A stretch of DNA of 64,000 nucleotides, taken from positions 2,850,001 through 2,914,000 of the forward strand of contig NZ_CP073587.1 of assembly GCF_018223345.1 (NCBI RefSeq). Reading direction: 5' to 3'. The notes under the pieces are model-generated. The model saw nothing but the letters and a program-made list of their open reading frames with translations. It did no database searches and had not been told where the DNA came from. Shown here piece by piece: positions 37,499-46,365 of this stretch. Made by a program: the position numbers and the translations under genes. Numbering within the stretch: the stretch's first letter is position 1; each line of letters starts with the position of its first letter. The DNA is from Shewanella yunxiaonensis. Its GTDB lineage: Bacteria > Pseudomonadota > Gammaproteobacteria > Enterobacterales > Shewanellaceae.

Positions 37499-38377
37499 TT
37501 ACTTGTTTGTTTCAAAAAATGGCAGCGTGCTGTTCGGCAGCATGGTTGCGGGCAATTTACCATCCCACCTTTCGGCTTTGGTCAGTTCAATCAGGTCTTT
37601 ATTTTTTGCCAGCGCATCAGCACGACTTTTGATTGCAGCCGCTTCTGCGTCACCTTTTATGCGGATCGCCTCTGCCTCTGCTTTGGCTTTAGCCAATTGT
37701 GAATCGGCTTCAGCTTGGGCTTTGGTGACGGCAATCTGCGCACTCACGCGTTCTTTTTCCAGATTTTGTTTTTGCGTCTGTACTTCCACTTCTGCACGCA
37801 TGCGATCTTCTACCGATTTTTCATAAGCCGAAGAAAAATCGATATTTTCGACCTGCACAGAGGTGATTTCAATCGGCCCATGAACGGAGTCTTTCAATGC
37901 CTGATTCACATCCATGACGAATTTAACGCGCTCCTGAACGGCTGAAATGGCAGTGTACTGACCAAAGATATTCTCTATCTGGGTCGGCACCTGACGATCG
38001 ACCAGGCGGTCCACCATCGCATCGATACTCTTAAACTCGGCATAGACCTCAGCGGCTTTGTCCTCTGGGACACGGAAAGTGACCGAAGCACGAATGGTCG
38101 CAGGCTGCTGATCCCGGCTATACGCCTGCAATTTGGGATAGCTAACCGTATGAGTCTGCGTGGAAATTTTCACTATCTTGTCAAACAACGGTAATTTGAA
38201 ACCCATACCAGGTTCCGCAGTACCAATCACCCTACCGTTACGCAGATGAACGCCACGCTCCCCCTGATCCACGGTGAACCAGCTACCATAAGCAATCACC
38301 ACCAGAACGATAATCACCAACAACGGTACCAGTTTTATGACACTGGTATTCGATGGAGCATTGTATTGAATTGCCAT
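37499..38377 (-). CDS. SPFH/prohibitin-family membrane protein
   Basis: 292 residues. One N-terminal transmembrane anchor (VPLLVIIVLVVIAYGSWF) precedes the band-7 domain (VDQGERGVHLRNGRVIGTAEPGMGFKLPL). A long Ala/Glu/Lys coiled coil follows (about 190-265). The architecture is that of HflK/HflC and prohibitins, which form membrane microdomain scaffolds and can modulate FtsH. ATG 38377 with AAGGAAAG is preferred over 38398. Confidence 0.88.
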   Translation of the reverse strand: MAIQYNAPSNTSVIKLVPLLVIIVLVVIAYGSWFTVDQGERGVHLRNGRVIGTAEPGMGFKLPLFDKIVKISTQTHTVSYPKLQAYSRDQQPATIRASVTFRVPEDKAAEVYAEFKSIDAMVDRLVDRQVPTQIENIFGQYTAISAVQERVKFVMDVNQALKDSVHGPIEITSVQVENIDFSSAYEKSVEDRMRAEVEVQTQKQNLEKERVSAQIAVTKAQAEADSQLAKAKAEAEAIRIKGDAEAAAIKSRADALAKNKDLIELTKAERWDGKLPATMLPNSTLPFFETNK

Positions 38378-38652
38378 TACTGCTTTCCTTAAGTTCAATC
38401 CCTGGGCTTAATTCTTGATGTGGTGGCTGAACAACGACGGGAACCGCCACAAAAACTGGAGTAAATAACATTAACTTTATGAATTACGATGAGTATTTAG
38501 CATATCAACATCGATAACGCGCCGAAAGTTTTACATTTTTCACATCGATGACACAAGCACATTGCAGTAAAACCGATAACTGCGCAATCTCAATCAAGTA
38601 AGCAATTCTGCCTTATGACAAACTTGCCGCAGTTTCTGACAAGGGGAGAACA

Positions 38653-39519
38653 ATGAAAGGTGTTAGTGAACGTCATCAGCAAAGTATCCAGCGTGTTTGC
38701 GAATATATTCAACAGCATCTGGATGAGGAGCTATCAGCGGAACAGCTGAGTGAAGTTGCCGCCTGTTCCAGATTTCACTTTCATCGGATATTTATGGCGT
38801 TTATGGGGTTGAGCACTACACGCTACATCCAACGAGTAAAACTGCGACGGGCATCTTTTCAACTGGCATTTGAACAGCAAAAGATTATCGATATCGCCAT
38901 CGAAGCAGGTTTTGGAAGCAGTGAAGCATTCACCCGCGCGTTCAAAAGTAGTTTCCTGCAGACGCCCTCTCAGTTCAGAACACAACCTGACTGGCAACAC
39001 TGGCATAGCGTGTTGCAGTTACCAATGATTGCCAAAGAGGATTACATCATGGATGTAAAAATTGTGGATTTTCCACCGCGTAATATTGCCTACCTCAGTC
39101 ATCGCGGTTCACCGCAACGAGTGCTCGACAGCGCTGCGAAATTCATTGCCTGGCGTAAGCAGACTGGTTTGTCACCGGTTGCCTCCAGTGAAACGTATGC
39201 CGTGCCCTACAGTGACCCTAACACTGTGGCACCGGAAGATTTTCGCCTGGATATCTGTGGCACAATTCAACAGTCGCAGATACCTTATAACGAATTTGGC
39301 GTTATCGCTGGCACGCTGCCGGGCGGTCGCTGCGCAGTCGCACGCCATTACGGTAGTCACGACCACATCGGCGACACGGTATATCGACTGTATCGGGAAT
39401 GGTTGCCGCAAAGTGGTGAGGAACTCCGGGATTTTCCCTGTTACTTCCACTGGCTCAATTTCGTGCATGAGGTAGATGAAAGCGAGCTAATGACCGATGT
39501 TTATCTGCCGCTTAAATAA
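38653..39519 (+). CDS. AraC-family regulator with GyrI-like effector domain
   Basis: 288 residues. An N-terminal pair of AraC helix-turn-helix motifs (about 12-110; LSEVAACSRFHFHRIFMAF, IAIEAGFGSSEAFTRAFK) is followed by a GyrI-like small-molecule-binding domain (about 135-285; VKIVDFPPRNIAYLSHRG). The order matches E. coli Rob and its multidrug-responsive relatives. A GGGGAG ribosome binding site lies upstream. The target genes are not evident from neighbours. Confidence 0.9.
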   Translation: MKGVSERHQQSIQRVCEYIQQHLDEELSAEQLSEVAACSRFHFHRIFMAFMGLSTTRYIQRVKLRRASFQLAFEQQKIIDIAIEAGFGSSEAFTRAFKSSFLQTPSQFRTQPDWQHWHSVLQLPMIAKEDYIMDVKIVDFPPRNIAYLSHRGSPQRVLDSAAKFIAWRKQTGLSPVASSETYAVPYSDPNTVAPEDFRLDICGTIQQSQIPYNEFGVIAGTLPGGRCAVARHYGSHDHIGDTVYRLYREWLPQSGEELRDFPCYFHWLNFVHEVDESELMTDVYLPLK

Positions 39520-39526
39520 GTGACTA

Positions 39527-39552
39527 AAGGGACCACATCCGGTCTCTTTTTA
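39527..39552 (+). terminator. Probable terminator of the AraC-family gene
   Basis: A short stem GGGACC/GGTCTC (one mismatch or G-T pair), then TTTTTAT, just past the stop. Confidence 0.5.
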
Positions 39553-39589
39553 TCCAAATCATGATGCTATATAGCGAAGACAAATAAGA

Positions 39590-39829
39590 TTAATGTCTTC
39601 CCGTCAGTTTACGATAACTCAGCGCTAGTAAGTGCAGCATCAACAGCCCCGTAAAAGTACAACAGAAAAACAGCAGAGCAATCGAGTTAACGGTGCGAGG
39701 TGTCTCGTGGTACAACGAATACCACAACGGCCAACAGGTTACCGATAAAATGGTCAACTGCCAGATGCAGGTTTTACAACGGCCAAGTTTGCGGCGAAAT
39801 ACCGTACTGAAACACGCTTCACAGGCCAT
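39590..39829 (-). CDS. DUF3624-type small membrane protein
   Basis: 79 residues. Starts MACEACFSTVFRRKLGRCKTC, with two CxxC-like pairs, and has two membrane segments (LTILSVTCWPLWYSLY and IALLFFCCTFTGLLMLHLLAL). This fits DUF3624, a small family of Vibrio and Shewanella. The paired cysteines could bind a metal. Function unknown. Confidence 0.7.
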   Translation of the reverse strand: MACEACFSTVFRRKLGRCKTCIWQLTILSVTCWPLWYSLYHETPRTVNSIALLFFCCTFTGLLMLHLLALSYRKLTGRH

Positions 39830-40155
39830 ATCCTTGATACCTATGTTTACCCTTTACCGATGATATTACTCATCTCTAAACCGTAAATCTGTGTTTTGCG
39901 TCCTTATTCGTCATTCGTTGGTGCACCCCAAATCTAGCGCATAAATTGGCTGGATTACTCAACATTTCCTAGACGGCTATACGGACGTTCAACCTGGATA
40001 CGGATATCAAGTGAGTCAACATGCGCAGCAAATCTCTACGCTATATCAGCAACTGAGCCAACAACTGGAAAGTTTTAAAGTTTGATATAGAGATCCGAGC
40101 CATATACTGCCAGAGTGTGTAACATTGTTGTACGAATCAATAGACAAGGATCCCC
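39830..40155. other. Intergenic region with a possible coding relic
   Basis: 326 bases without an intact gene. One frame ending at a TGA at 40083-40085 reads QHAQQISTLYQQLSQQLESF then KV-stop. This has the Gln/Ser-rich, FKV-ending look of a methyl-accepting chemotaxis protein C-terminus. The same frame is closed about 45 codons upstream and has no convincing start, so it may be the tail of a deleted gene. The PanE-like gene begins 70 bases later with AAGGA before ATG. Confidence 0.35.
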
Positions 40156-41082
40156 ATGAAAATCACAGTGATAGGTGCTGGCGGTGTTGGAGGCTACTTT
40201 GGTGGCAAATTGGCTGCAGCAGGTGTGGATGTCAGCTTTGTCGCCCGCGGTGCTCACCTGCAAGCAATGCAGCAACATGGCCTGAAAATTAACAGTCCAT
40301 TGGGCAATATCTGGCTTCCAGAAGTCAAAGCTGTGGCGCATCCCGCAGAGGCAGCCGATGCAGACCTGTTCATTGTGGCGGTCAAGTTATGGGATACAGA
40401 AGCTGTCGCCGCCCAATTACAACCGTTGCTCAGCGGCGATGCAGCGGTGTTATCGTTGCAAAATGGCGTGCAGAAGGATGAAATTCTGCAACGCTATATT
40501 CCGATGCAAAACATTATCGGCGGCGTCAGTTATATCGCCGCCTCCATTGCCGAACCCGGTGTCATTCATCACGGAGGCAAACTGCAAAAATTGGCTTTTG
40601 GTGAATATGGCCAAGAAACATCGGCTCGCTGCGAAGCTTTCCAGCACTGTTGTCAGTTAGCGGGCATCGAAACCGAACTCAGCGATGATATTGCACAGCG
40701 GATCTGGGAAAAATTTGTCTTTTTAGTCGGACTCTCCGGCACCACTTCACTATTTCGAAATACGATAGGTCCGATTCGCCAGAATAAAGAAAAACGTGAT
40801 TTTCTGCTGCAAACAATGCAGGAAGTTATCACTGTTGCCAACGCTAAAGGCGTTCCGCTGCACGAAGGCTTTGCCGAGCACCGACTAAAATTCACCGACA
40901 CCTTGCCCGATGACATGCCGTCATCAATGAAGATAGACCTCGATCGAGGCAAACGCCTGGAACTGCCCTGGCTCAGTGGTGCCGTAGTCGAGATGGCAAA
41001 CAGTTTGAATATTGCGGTTCCAGCTAATCAGCACATTGTCGATGAGCTGACCCCTTGGGTGATGGGGGCGGCCAACCACTGA
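40156..41082 (+). CDS. 2-dehydropantoate 2-reductase family protein (PanE-like)
   Basis: 308 residues. The Rossmann motif MKITVIGAGGVGGYFGGKLA binds NADPH. VAVKLWDTEAV, LQNGVQKDEILQ and GGVSYIAASIAEPG follow as in ketopantoate reductases. The conserved Lys of the C-terminal domain lies in IWEKFVFLVGL. Many genomes carry several such paralogues, so a role in pantothenate synthesis is possible but not certain. Confidence 0.82.
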   Translation: MKITVIGAGGVGGYFGGKLAAAGVDVSFVARGAHLQAMQQHGLKINSPLGNIWLPEVKAVAHPAEAADADLFIVAVKLWDTEAVAAQLQPLLSGDAAVLSLQNGVQKDEILQRYIPMQNIIGGVSYIAASIAEPGVIHHGGKLQKLAFGEYGQETSARCEAFQHCCQLAGIETELSDDIAQRIWEKFVFLVGLSGTTSLFRNTIGPIRQNKEKRDFLLQTMQEVITVANAKGVPLHEGFAEHRLKFTDTLPDDMPSSMKIDLDRGKRLELPWLSGAVVEMANSLNIAVPANQHIVDELTPWVMGAANH

Positions 41083-41086
41083 ACTT

Positions 41087-41112
41087 AGGCGGTCTTTATC
41101 ATAAGACCGCCT
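41087..41112. terminator. Bidirectional terminator between the PanE-like gene and yjiL
   Basis: AGGCGGTCTT, loop TATCAT, AAGACCGCCT. A perfect ten-base stem between convergent genes; T tracts are poor. Confidence 0.6.
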
Positions 41113-41135
41113 CAAACTTATTTAGCGCGAATCAC

Positions 41136-41888
41136 CTACAACCCTGCCGCCAGTAACGCCGCCCCATAAGCGCCGATAAACTGCGGCTGTGGCGGCACCA
41201 ATATCTGACGCTGTAGCGTTTCTGCCAGAAACTGCACCATGCAGGCATTGTTGGCAACGCCACCAGTGAACACAATATCGCCTTCGGTTGATACTCGGTT
41301 AAGCATGGTTTTAACCCGCCGCACCACACTCTGATGCAGACCTCGGGCAATCGCCTGACGGCTCTGTCCGCGCCCAATCAGCGATGTCACCTCAGACTCA
41401 GCAAACACAGTACACATGCTGGAGATATTGATATCACTGGTAGCCGCCAGCGCCTGCTCGCTGAACTCGGACAAACTAAAACCCAGCGCTTTCGCCATTA
41501 TCTCCAGGAACTTTCCGGTGCCAGCGGCACAGCGATCATTCATCTCAAACTTTTTCACCTTGCCATTGGGAAACAGAGCTATCGCTTTACTGTCCTGGCC
41601 ACCGATATCCAGCACGGTTTCAGCCGTTGGGAAACAAGCTCTGGCACCGCAGGCATGCGCCTTGATCTCAGTTACAGTAGTCGCATCGAAAGAGATCTCA
41701 AACAGATTACGCCCATAACCTGTCGCCATAATCTGCTGATACTCGACCTCTGCCAGCATCCGTTTCGCCTCAGCCATAGGGTCAAAGCCAGTATCAGCCT
41801 GCATCTGCTGCAATATCTGACCTGCGGCGTCTACCAGCACCAGTTCTATCGACCGCGAACCGATATCAACTCCAGCAAAACTGCTCAC
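41136..41888 (-). CDS. yjiL: BadF/HgdC-type ATPase, activator of the double-cubane protein (YjiL)
   Basis: 250 residues of the ASKHA ATPase fold. It should use ATP to drive low-potential electrons into its partner. Motifs are GVDIGSRSIELVLVD (phosphate 1), LDIGGQDSKAI (phosphate 2) and VFTGGVANNA. Two cysteines, in MNDRCAAGTGKFLE and SSMCTVFAESEV, are the known ligands of the [4Fe-4S] cluster held between two subunits. The gene overlaps the yjiM stop. I prefer GTG 41888, five bases after GGAGG, over ATG 41900, which lies inside the overlap and has no ribosome binding site. Confidence 0.88.
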   Translation of the reverse strand: MSSFAGVDIGSRSIELVLVDAAGQILQQMQADTGFDPMAEAKRMLAEVEYQQIMATGYGRNLFEISFDATTVTEIKAHACGARACFPTAETVLDIGGQDSKAIALFPNGKVKKFEMNDRCAAGTGKFLEIMAKALGFSLSEFSEQALAATSDINISSMCTVFAESEVTSLIGRGQSRQAIARGLHQSVVRRVKTMLNRVSTEGDIVFTGGVANNACMVQFLAETLQRQILVPPQPQFIGAYGAALLAAGL

Positions 41889-41899
41889 CGCAGCCTCCA

Positions 41900-43177
41900 T
41901 TATTTCAGCTGTTCAATAAAGGCTTCTACGCGGGTTTTCAGCTGGCCCATGTCTTCCATACTGTAGTCCGTTTCAATACGCAGACAGGGGATATTCTTCT
42001 GCTCCAGCGCTTTCTGTACTGGCATGGACTCCATCAGATACGGGGTACAGAACTGCAAGCCATAATGAATGACCCCGTCTGCGTGATAGGCTTTTGCCAT
42101 CTGTTCGATATGTTGCAAACGATCACAGTTAGGGGTGAAGATGGCACAGTCCACTTGAAAATAACGTTCCACGATAGCGTCCAGCATTTCATCGACGCTA
42201 TCGCCCGATCCATCCACCAGATTGCGTACCCCGCGCTCGCCCACGCAAGATTCTTCACCCACAATTACCGCACCGGACGTTTCGATGATGGCAGGTAGTT
42301 TCCAGTTTGGCATGGCTTGCGGACAACCGGATACCAGAATACGCGGCAGCTTAGCCGGGAAAGCCCCGGTGTTCTCCTTGATACGTTGTTCCAGTTCATC
42401 ACAGATCTTGTTCACCGAGGCGGTAAAGCGTTCTGGGTTATCGTAGAAGAACACTTGATTTGCCAGCAGCGCATCAAGGCCAGAGATCGGCGCTGGATCT
42501 GCCGCACGTAGCTGATACAAGCGCAGCATGGCGGCACGTTTAGCATTCACCAGTTTGATGGCTGCTTTTAATGATTCCACGGTAACTTTAACGCCGGTCA
42601 GCTGTTCTACCGCTTCTTTAAAACGCACATATTCGGCTTTAAGTAAGGCCTTGCCATTGGCCGACTTCACCTGAGGCAAATCCATCACATACAGATTGTT
42701 GATAATCTCTTTGAACGACTCGTAAGCTTTCTTTTTGCCATCACAAGTGTTTTCCCCAACCACCATGTCAGTGGTTTCCAGATAAGGGCACACTCGGCCG
42801 AGCTTAAAGCCAAAAGCTGATTTAATTAATGCACAGGTATTACGCGGCAGGTATTTCTCCACTTCCTCAGTGGCAAAGTCGGCACCGGTACACAGGCCGA
42901 TCAAAGTGGCATTGGCGGCCAGCGCGATCTCTTCCGGCACGAAGACACAATAGGAGCCGATGATCTTGCGTCCGGCAGCCTTCTCATCCAACAGTTCCTT
43001 TATACGCAGACCGTGGACTTCGCTCATCACAAAGTCAAAATAGCTCATAGCTTGCGGGCGATTATCCTGTGCCATAAAGATCTTCTGATACGCCTCAGAC
43101 AATACGCCCAGCAAGGCATCATGTGCCTTGAGATCGAGCCCCAGTTCCGTCCACATTTTTTGATATTGTTCGCTCAT
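41900..43177 (-). CDS. yjiM: Double-cubane cluster protein / 2-hydroxyacyl-CoA dehydratase family (YjiM)
   Basis: 425 residues, HgdB/FldC-like. Conserved stretches are IIGSYCVFVPEEIALAANA, LIGLCTGADF, NTCALIKSAFGF, CPYLETTDMVVGENTCDGKKK and ILVSGCPQAMPN. The cysteines in CDGKKK, GCP, EESCVGERG and NCDRLQH are the sort that ligate iron-sulfur clusters in this family. A single subunit with its activator matches the double-cubane cluster proteins, which reduce small molecules such as acetylene, more than the two-subunit acyl-CoA dehydratases. ATG 43177 with GGAG is preferred over 43273. The physiological substrate is unknown. Confidence 0.85.
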   Translation of the reverse strand: MSEQYQKMWTELGLDLKAHDALLGVLSEAYQKIFMAQDNRPQAMSYFDFVMSEVHGLRIKELLDEKAAGRKIIGSYCVFVPEEIALAANATLIGLCTGADFATEEVEKYLPRNTCALIKSAFGFKLGRVCPYLETTDMVVGENTCDGKKKAYESFKEIINNLYVMDLPQVKSANGKALLKAEYVRFKEAVEQLTGVKVTVESLKAAIKLVNAKRAAMLRLYQLRAADPAPISGLDALLANQVFFYDNPERFTASVNKICDELEQRIKENTGAFPAKLPRILVSGCPQAMPNWKLPAIIETSGAVIVGEESCVGERGVRNLVDGSGDSVDEMLDAIVERYFQVDCAIFTPNCDRLQHIEQMAKAYHADGVIHYGLQFCTPYLMESMPVQKALEQKNIPCLRIETDYSMEDMGQLKTRVEAFIEQLK

Positions 43178-43870
43178 GGCACACTCCAATTTGGTGCTAA
43201 TTGATTGATGTCTGCGATGCCATGCCAGAAAGCAATGTGGCGAAGGCACCAAAATAAAATGCCATCTCCGCATGAATTAAGCGCAAACAGCAGAATCCTG
43301 GGTAACCGGCGTTAACGAGATTAAGGGGGGGGAGATTGATACTAAGCAAACACTGAGGCGCTAACTTCAGGCGCAGCCGACCAATACCCCCGCCCCCATG
43401 TTGTTAAACATCGGTTCGCAATCGGGCTGGTCCGGCATGCTCTGCAGTTGCTGACGAATGCTGCCACCAGCGCAGGCGGGGCAGATGTGACGAGTCACCA
43501 CCAATTGAGGTAGTAACCGCTGCCAAAACAAAAGAAGAACGGGTTCTTACGGACACAAAGCTTCCGTCCTACAGAAGCCATATTAGTTTACGTAGCTCTG
43601 CCAGCCGGGTTGTTGATGTAGATAAAATTTTTGCCGAATACTTGCTGAATTATCGCCCGTTGTATTGCAGGTGGCGGGGGTGGTGACATCATGCCCTGAT
43701 ACAGAAAATGAGCCCACACAGCTCAATAAATGAAAATTTATTTTTCAAATTACCCAACTTGAATAGAAATATTTTCTCCTCACTTTCATTTATTACTTAA
43801 AAATAGCAAGGTTATTCTCTGCCGTTCACGTTATCTTGATTTCAGCTTAATTACTGGAATCTGCAATAAC
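43178..43870. other. 693-base region between yjiM and cyuA with possible relics
   Basis: No full gene. Two short minus-strand frames look protein-like. One at 43367-43546 contains HICPACAGGSIRQQL and ends GAGVLVGCA. The other at 43588-43719 contains MMSPPPPPAIQRAI and GKNFIYINNPAG. Both are bounded by stops and lack ribosome binding sites, so they may be pieces of decayed genes. A run of eight G lies at 43325-43332. The right end holds palindromes described under the cyuA/decR operators. Confidence 0.4.
43731..43777. promoter_or_regulatory. Candidate DecR operator upstream of cyuA
   Basis: Two near-palindromes lie 94-140 bases before cyuA: TGAAAATTTATTTTTCA (43731-43747) and AGAAATATTTTCT (43765-43777). 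Closely similar sequences occur upstream of decR. Binding by DecR is inferred. Confidence 0.5.
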
Positions 43871-45169
43871 ATGCGTAACGATCTGTGGGACCTGTTTATC
43901 AATACTGTAAAGGCCGAAGTAATCCCGGCACTAGGTTGTACTGAGCCTGTTTCTGTGGGCCTGGCGGCAGCAATTGCCCGCGGTAAATTGCAGCAATCAC
44001 CAGAATCTATCCAGGTTGAAGTCTCGCCCAATCTGATGAAAAACGGCATGGGAGTAAAAGTCCCAGGTACCGGCATGACAGGTCTGGCCATTGCGGCTGC
44101 GGCGGGAGCCATGGGCGGCGATGCTGCTGCCGGGCTTGAAGTGTTTCATAGCCTGAGCAGTGACACTCTCGCAAGCGCCAAACAGTTGTTGGCTCAGGGA
44201 AATGTAACTGTGGCAGTCGCTAACACCAGCCGGGTATTGTTGGCAAAAGTCACCCTGTTCGCACAAGGAAAGTGGGTCACGGTCACTATCGCTGATGAAC
44301 ACACCAAAGTGGTGGCAATCGAAGAAAGCGGCATTACCACCTTTATTCGTCAAGTAGATCCAGAAGCAGAACAGACAACTTCCGAAATGCCACGGTTACC
44401 CTCACAAACCTCAGTTCAGGATATCTATGAATTTGTTACTCAGGTACCACTGGAACGACTGGCATTTATCGAACAAGCTAAACAACTGAATGAAGCGCTA
44501 TCGCAGGAAGGGCTTAATGCCAATTACGGTTTGCAAGTTGGGGCCACGTTAAAACGCCATGTGGCACGAGGTCTGATCAGTGGTGGGCTGCTCACCGATG
44601 TGATCAGCCGTTCGGCCGCCGCATCGGATGCACGCATGGGGGGTGCCATGTTACCTGCAATGAGCAATTCCGGCTCCGGCAACCAGGGCATTGCCGCGAC
44701 GATGCCCGTAGTGGTTGCCGCTGAATATCTGAAATCGTCTCATGAACAGTTGTTGCGGGCACTGATGTTGTCGCATCTGCTGGCAATTTATATCAAGCAC
44801 CACCAACACAAATTGTCCGCCTTATGTGCCGTGACCACCGCAGCCATGGGCTCTGCTGCCGGGATCACCTATCTGCTGGGCGGTGATTATCAGCAGATCA
44901 GCTATGCTGTCAGCAGTATGATTGGTGATGTGGCTGGAGTGATTTGCGACGGTGCGAAAAATGCCTGTGCCATGAAGGTTTCTTCCTCGGCAGGTGCCGC
45001 AGTAAAGTCCAGCTTAATGGCCATTGATAACATTCATGTGACCGGTCAGGAAGGGATTGTGGCTGACGATGTTGAGAGTTCCATTCGCAATCTGTCAGCA
45101 CTGGCTAACGGCGCCATGAGCCATACCGATCAACAGATCCTCGACATCATGGTGCAAAAAGCACTGTAA
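43871..45169 (+). CDS. cyuA: CyuA/YhaM-type L-cysteine desulfidase (UPF0597)
   Basis: 432 residues, close to E. coli CyuA/YhaM (436). It breaks down L-cysteine to pyruvate, ammonia and sulfide using an oxygen-sensitive [4Fe-4S] cluster. Conserved parts are VIPALGCTEPVSVGLAAA (Cys 23), KNGMGVKVPGTGMTG, GSGNQGIAATMPVV and VICDGAKNACAMKV. The three cysteines in ALGC, VIC and NAC positions are the expected cluster ligands. It converges on decR four bases away, whose E. coli orthologue activates cyuA. Confidence 0.9.
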   Translation: MRNDLWDLFINTVKAEVIPALGCTEPVSVGLAAAIARGKLQQSPESIQVEVSPNLMKNGMGVKVPGTGMTGLAIAAAAGAMGGDAAAGLEVFHSLSSDTLASAKQLLAQGNVTVAVANTSRVLLAKVTLFAQGKWVTVTIADEHTKVVAIEESGITTFIRQVDPEAEQTTSEMPRLPSQTSVQDIYEFVTQVPLERLAFIEQAKQLNEALSQEGLNANYGLQVGATLKRHVARGLISGGLLTDVISRSAAASDARMGGAMLPAMSNSGSGNQGIAATMPVVVAAEYLKSSHEQLLRALMLSHLLAIYIKHHQHKLSALCAVTTAAMGSAAGITYLLGGDYQQISYAVSSMIGDVAGVICDGAKNACAMKVSSSAGAAVKSSLMAIDNIHVTGQEGIVADDVESSIRNLSALANGAMSHTDQQILDIMVQKAL

Positions 45170-45172
45170 TCT

Positions 45173-45631
45173 TCACAACGGCAATGCCGTGGTGTACTTC
45201 AGTGGCTCCATGGCAAAAGTCGATGTGACTTTAGAGATACCGGCAACACAGTTGACGAGTTTTTTATAAAACTCGTCAAAGCTTTTCATATCAGCCACCA
45301 GCACTTTCATCATGTAATCGTATTCACCTGCCATGCGATAGAATTCCATCACTTCAGCAAACTCACTAACGGCATTTACAAAATGCACATACCACTCATG
45401 GGAATGATCATTGATCTTCACCATCACAAACGCCGTCAGTTCCAGCCCGACTTTTTCCGGATCTAACAACACGACACGCTTGTTAATCACGCCAGCATCT
45501 TCTAGGCGCTTCAGGCGTTTCCAGCACGGCGTGGTGGTTAGATTCACCGCCTCAGCCAGCGCATTCAACGACAGCGTTGCATCCTGTTGTAGCAGTTGCA
45601 GCAGCGTTTTATCAGTTTTATCCAGTTCCAT
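45173..45631 (-). CDS. decR: Lrp/AsnC-family cysteine-responsive regulator DecR
   Basis: 152 residues, the same length as E. coli DecR/YbaO/CyuR. The N-terminal helix-turn-helix reads [19 protein letters not shown] then [16 protein letters not shown], almost identical to DecR. The C-terminal effector domain has [20 protein letters not shown] and [13 protein letters not shown], also DecR-like. ATG 45631 ([11 protein letters not shown]) is preferred over the extension to 45676. Known DecR senses cysteine and activates cysteine desulfidase, which fits the adjacent cyuA. Confidence 0.9.
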   Translation of the reverse strand: MELDKTDKTLLQLLQQDATLSLNALAEAVNLTTTPCWKRLKRLEDAGVINKRVVLLDPEKVGLELTAFVMVKINDHSHEWYVHFVNAVSEFAEVMEFYRMAGEYDYMMKVLVADMKSFDEFYKKLVNCVAGISKVTSTFAMEPLKYTTALPL

Positions 45632-45663
45632 CGTGTTATTCCAAAATGGCCGAAGACCTTGTG

Positions 45664-45706
45664 ATGAAAATTTCATTCGTGTGACACAATATAAGAAATA
45701 ATTTTC
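45664..45706. promoter_or_regulatory. Candidate DecR operator upstream of decR
   Basis: Palindromes TGAAAATTTCA (45664-45674) and AGAAATAATTTTCT (45693-45706) lie 33-75 bases before decR. They match the pair in front of cyuA in sequence and order. Autoregulation is inferred. Confidence 0.5.
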
Positions 45707-45864
45707 TGTTTATCATCATTTAAAGACAAATTTTTGCTTCAACATCAACCATGACGACGCTACGGAAAAATAATCACCGATTCTGTTACTCGACCCCTTG
45801 AAAATACATGCAAAAAATCTCATATAACTGATAGTATTTATTGCTAGCGTGTTATGGAGCTCTC

Positions 45865-46305
45865 ATGACTCAAACAACTGCCGTTCAACTGGTATGCCCA
45901 CACTGTGGGGTAATCAACCGGATCCCTGCCGACAAACTTAGCGCACAGCCGCTGTGTGGCAAATGCAAAAATGCCCTTATCAGTGCTCATCCAGTGATGG
46001 CTACTGACCAAAATTTCCAGCGCTTTATTGACAAAAATGATCTGCCTGTAGTGGTGGATTTCTGGGCGCCGTGGTGTGGTCCTTGTCGTCAGTTTGCGCC
46101 GGTATTTACTGATGTTGCTGCCGAAATGGCGACGCAAGCGACCTTTGTCAAACTCGATACACAAGACAATCAGATGACCGCTTCGCGCCTGCAGATCCGT
46201 TCTATTCCGACATTGGCGATATACCATCATGGTCGGGAAGTCGCACGCATCTCGGGTGCATTGCCCAAAGGCCAGTTTAAACAATGGTTGCAGCAATATG
46301 TGTAA
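45865..46305 (+). CDS. trxC: Thioredoxin 2 (TrxC)
   Basis: 146 residues. An N-terminal zinc-binding part with two CxxC pairs (LVCPHCGVINRIP and PLCGKCKNA) is followed by the thioredoxin domain with active site WAPWCGPCRQF. The extra zinc domain separates TrxC from TrxA. It reduces protein disulfides and helps against oxidative stress. ATG 45865 with GGAG is preferred over 45841. Confidence 0.95.
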   Translation: MTQTTAVQLVCPHCGVINRIPADKLSAQPLCGKCKNALISAHPVMATDQNFQRFIDKNDLPVVVDFWAPWCGPCRQFAPVFTDVAAEMATQATFVKLDTQDNQMTASRLQIRSIPTLAIYHHGREVARISGALPKGQFKQWLQQYV

Positions 46306-46365
46306 GCTGACTCATGTCAGCGGGTATACTGGACTGCTACAGCATAATTCAGTCCCTTAGTATTT

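Noticed and set aside
41900..43177. 2-hydroxyglutaryl-CoA dehydratase as the function of the yjiM product
   Set aside because: Those enzymes need two different subunits; only one is present, and the pair matches the YjiM/YjiL double-cubane type better.
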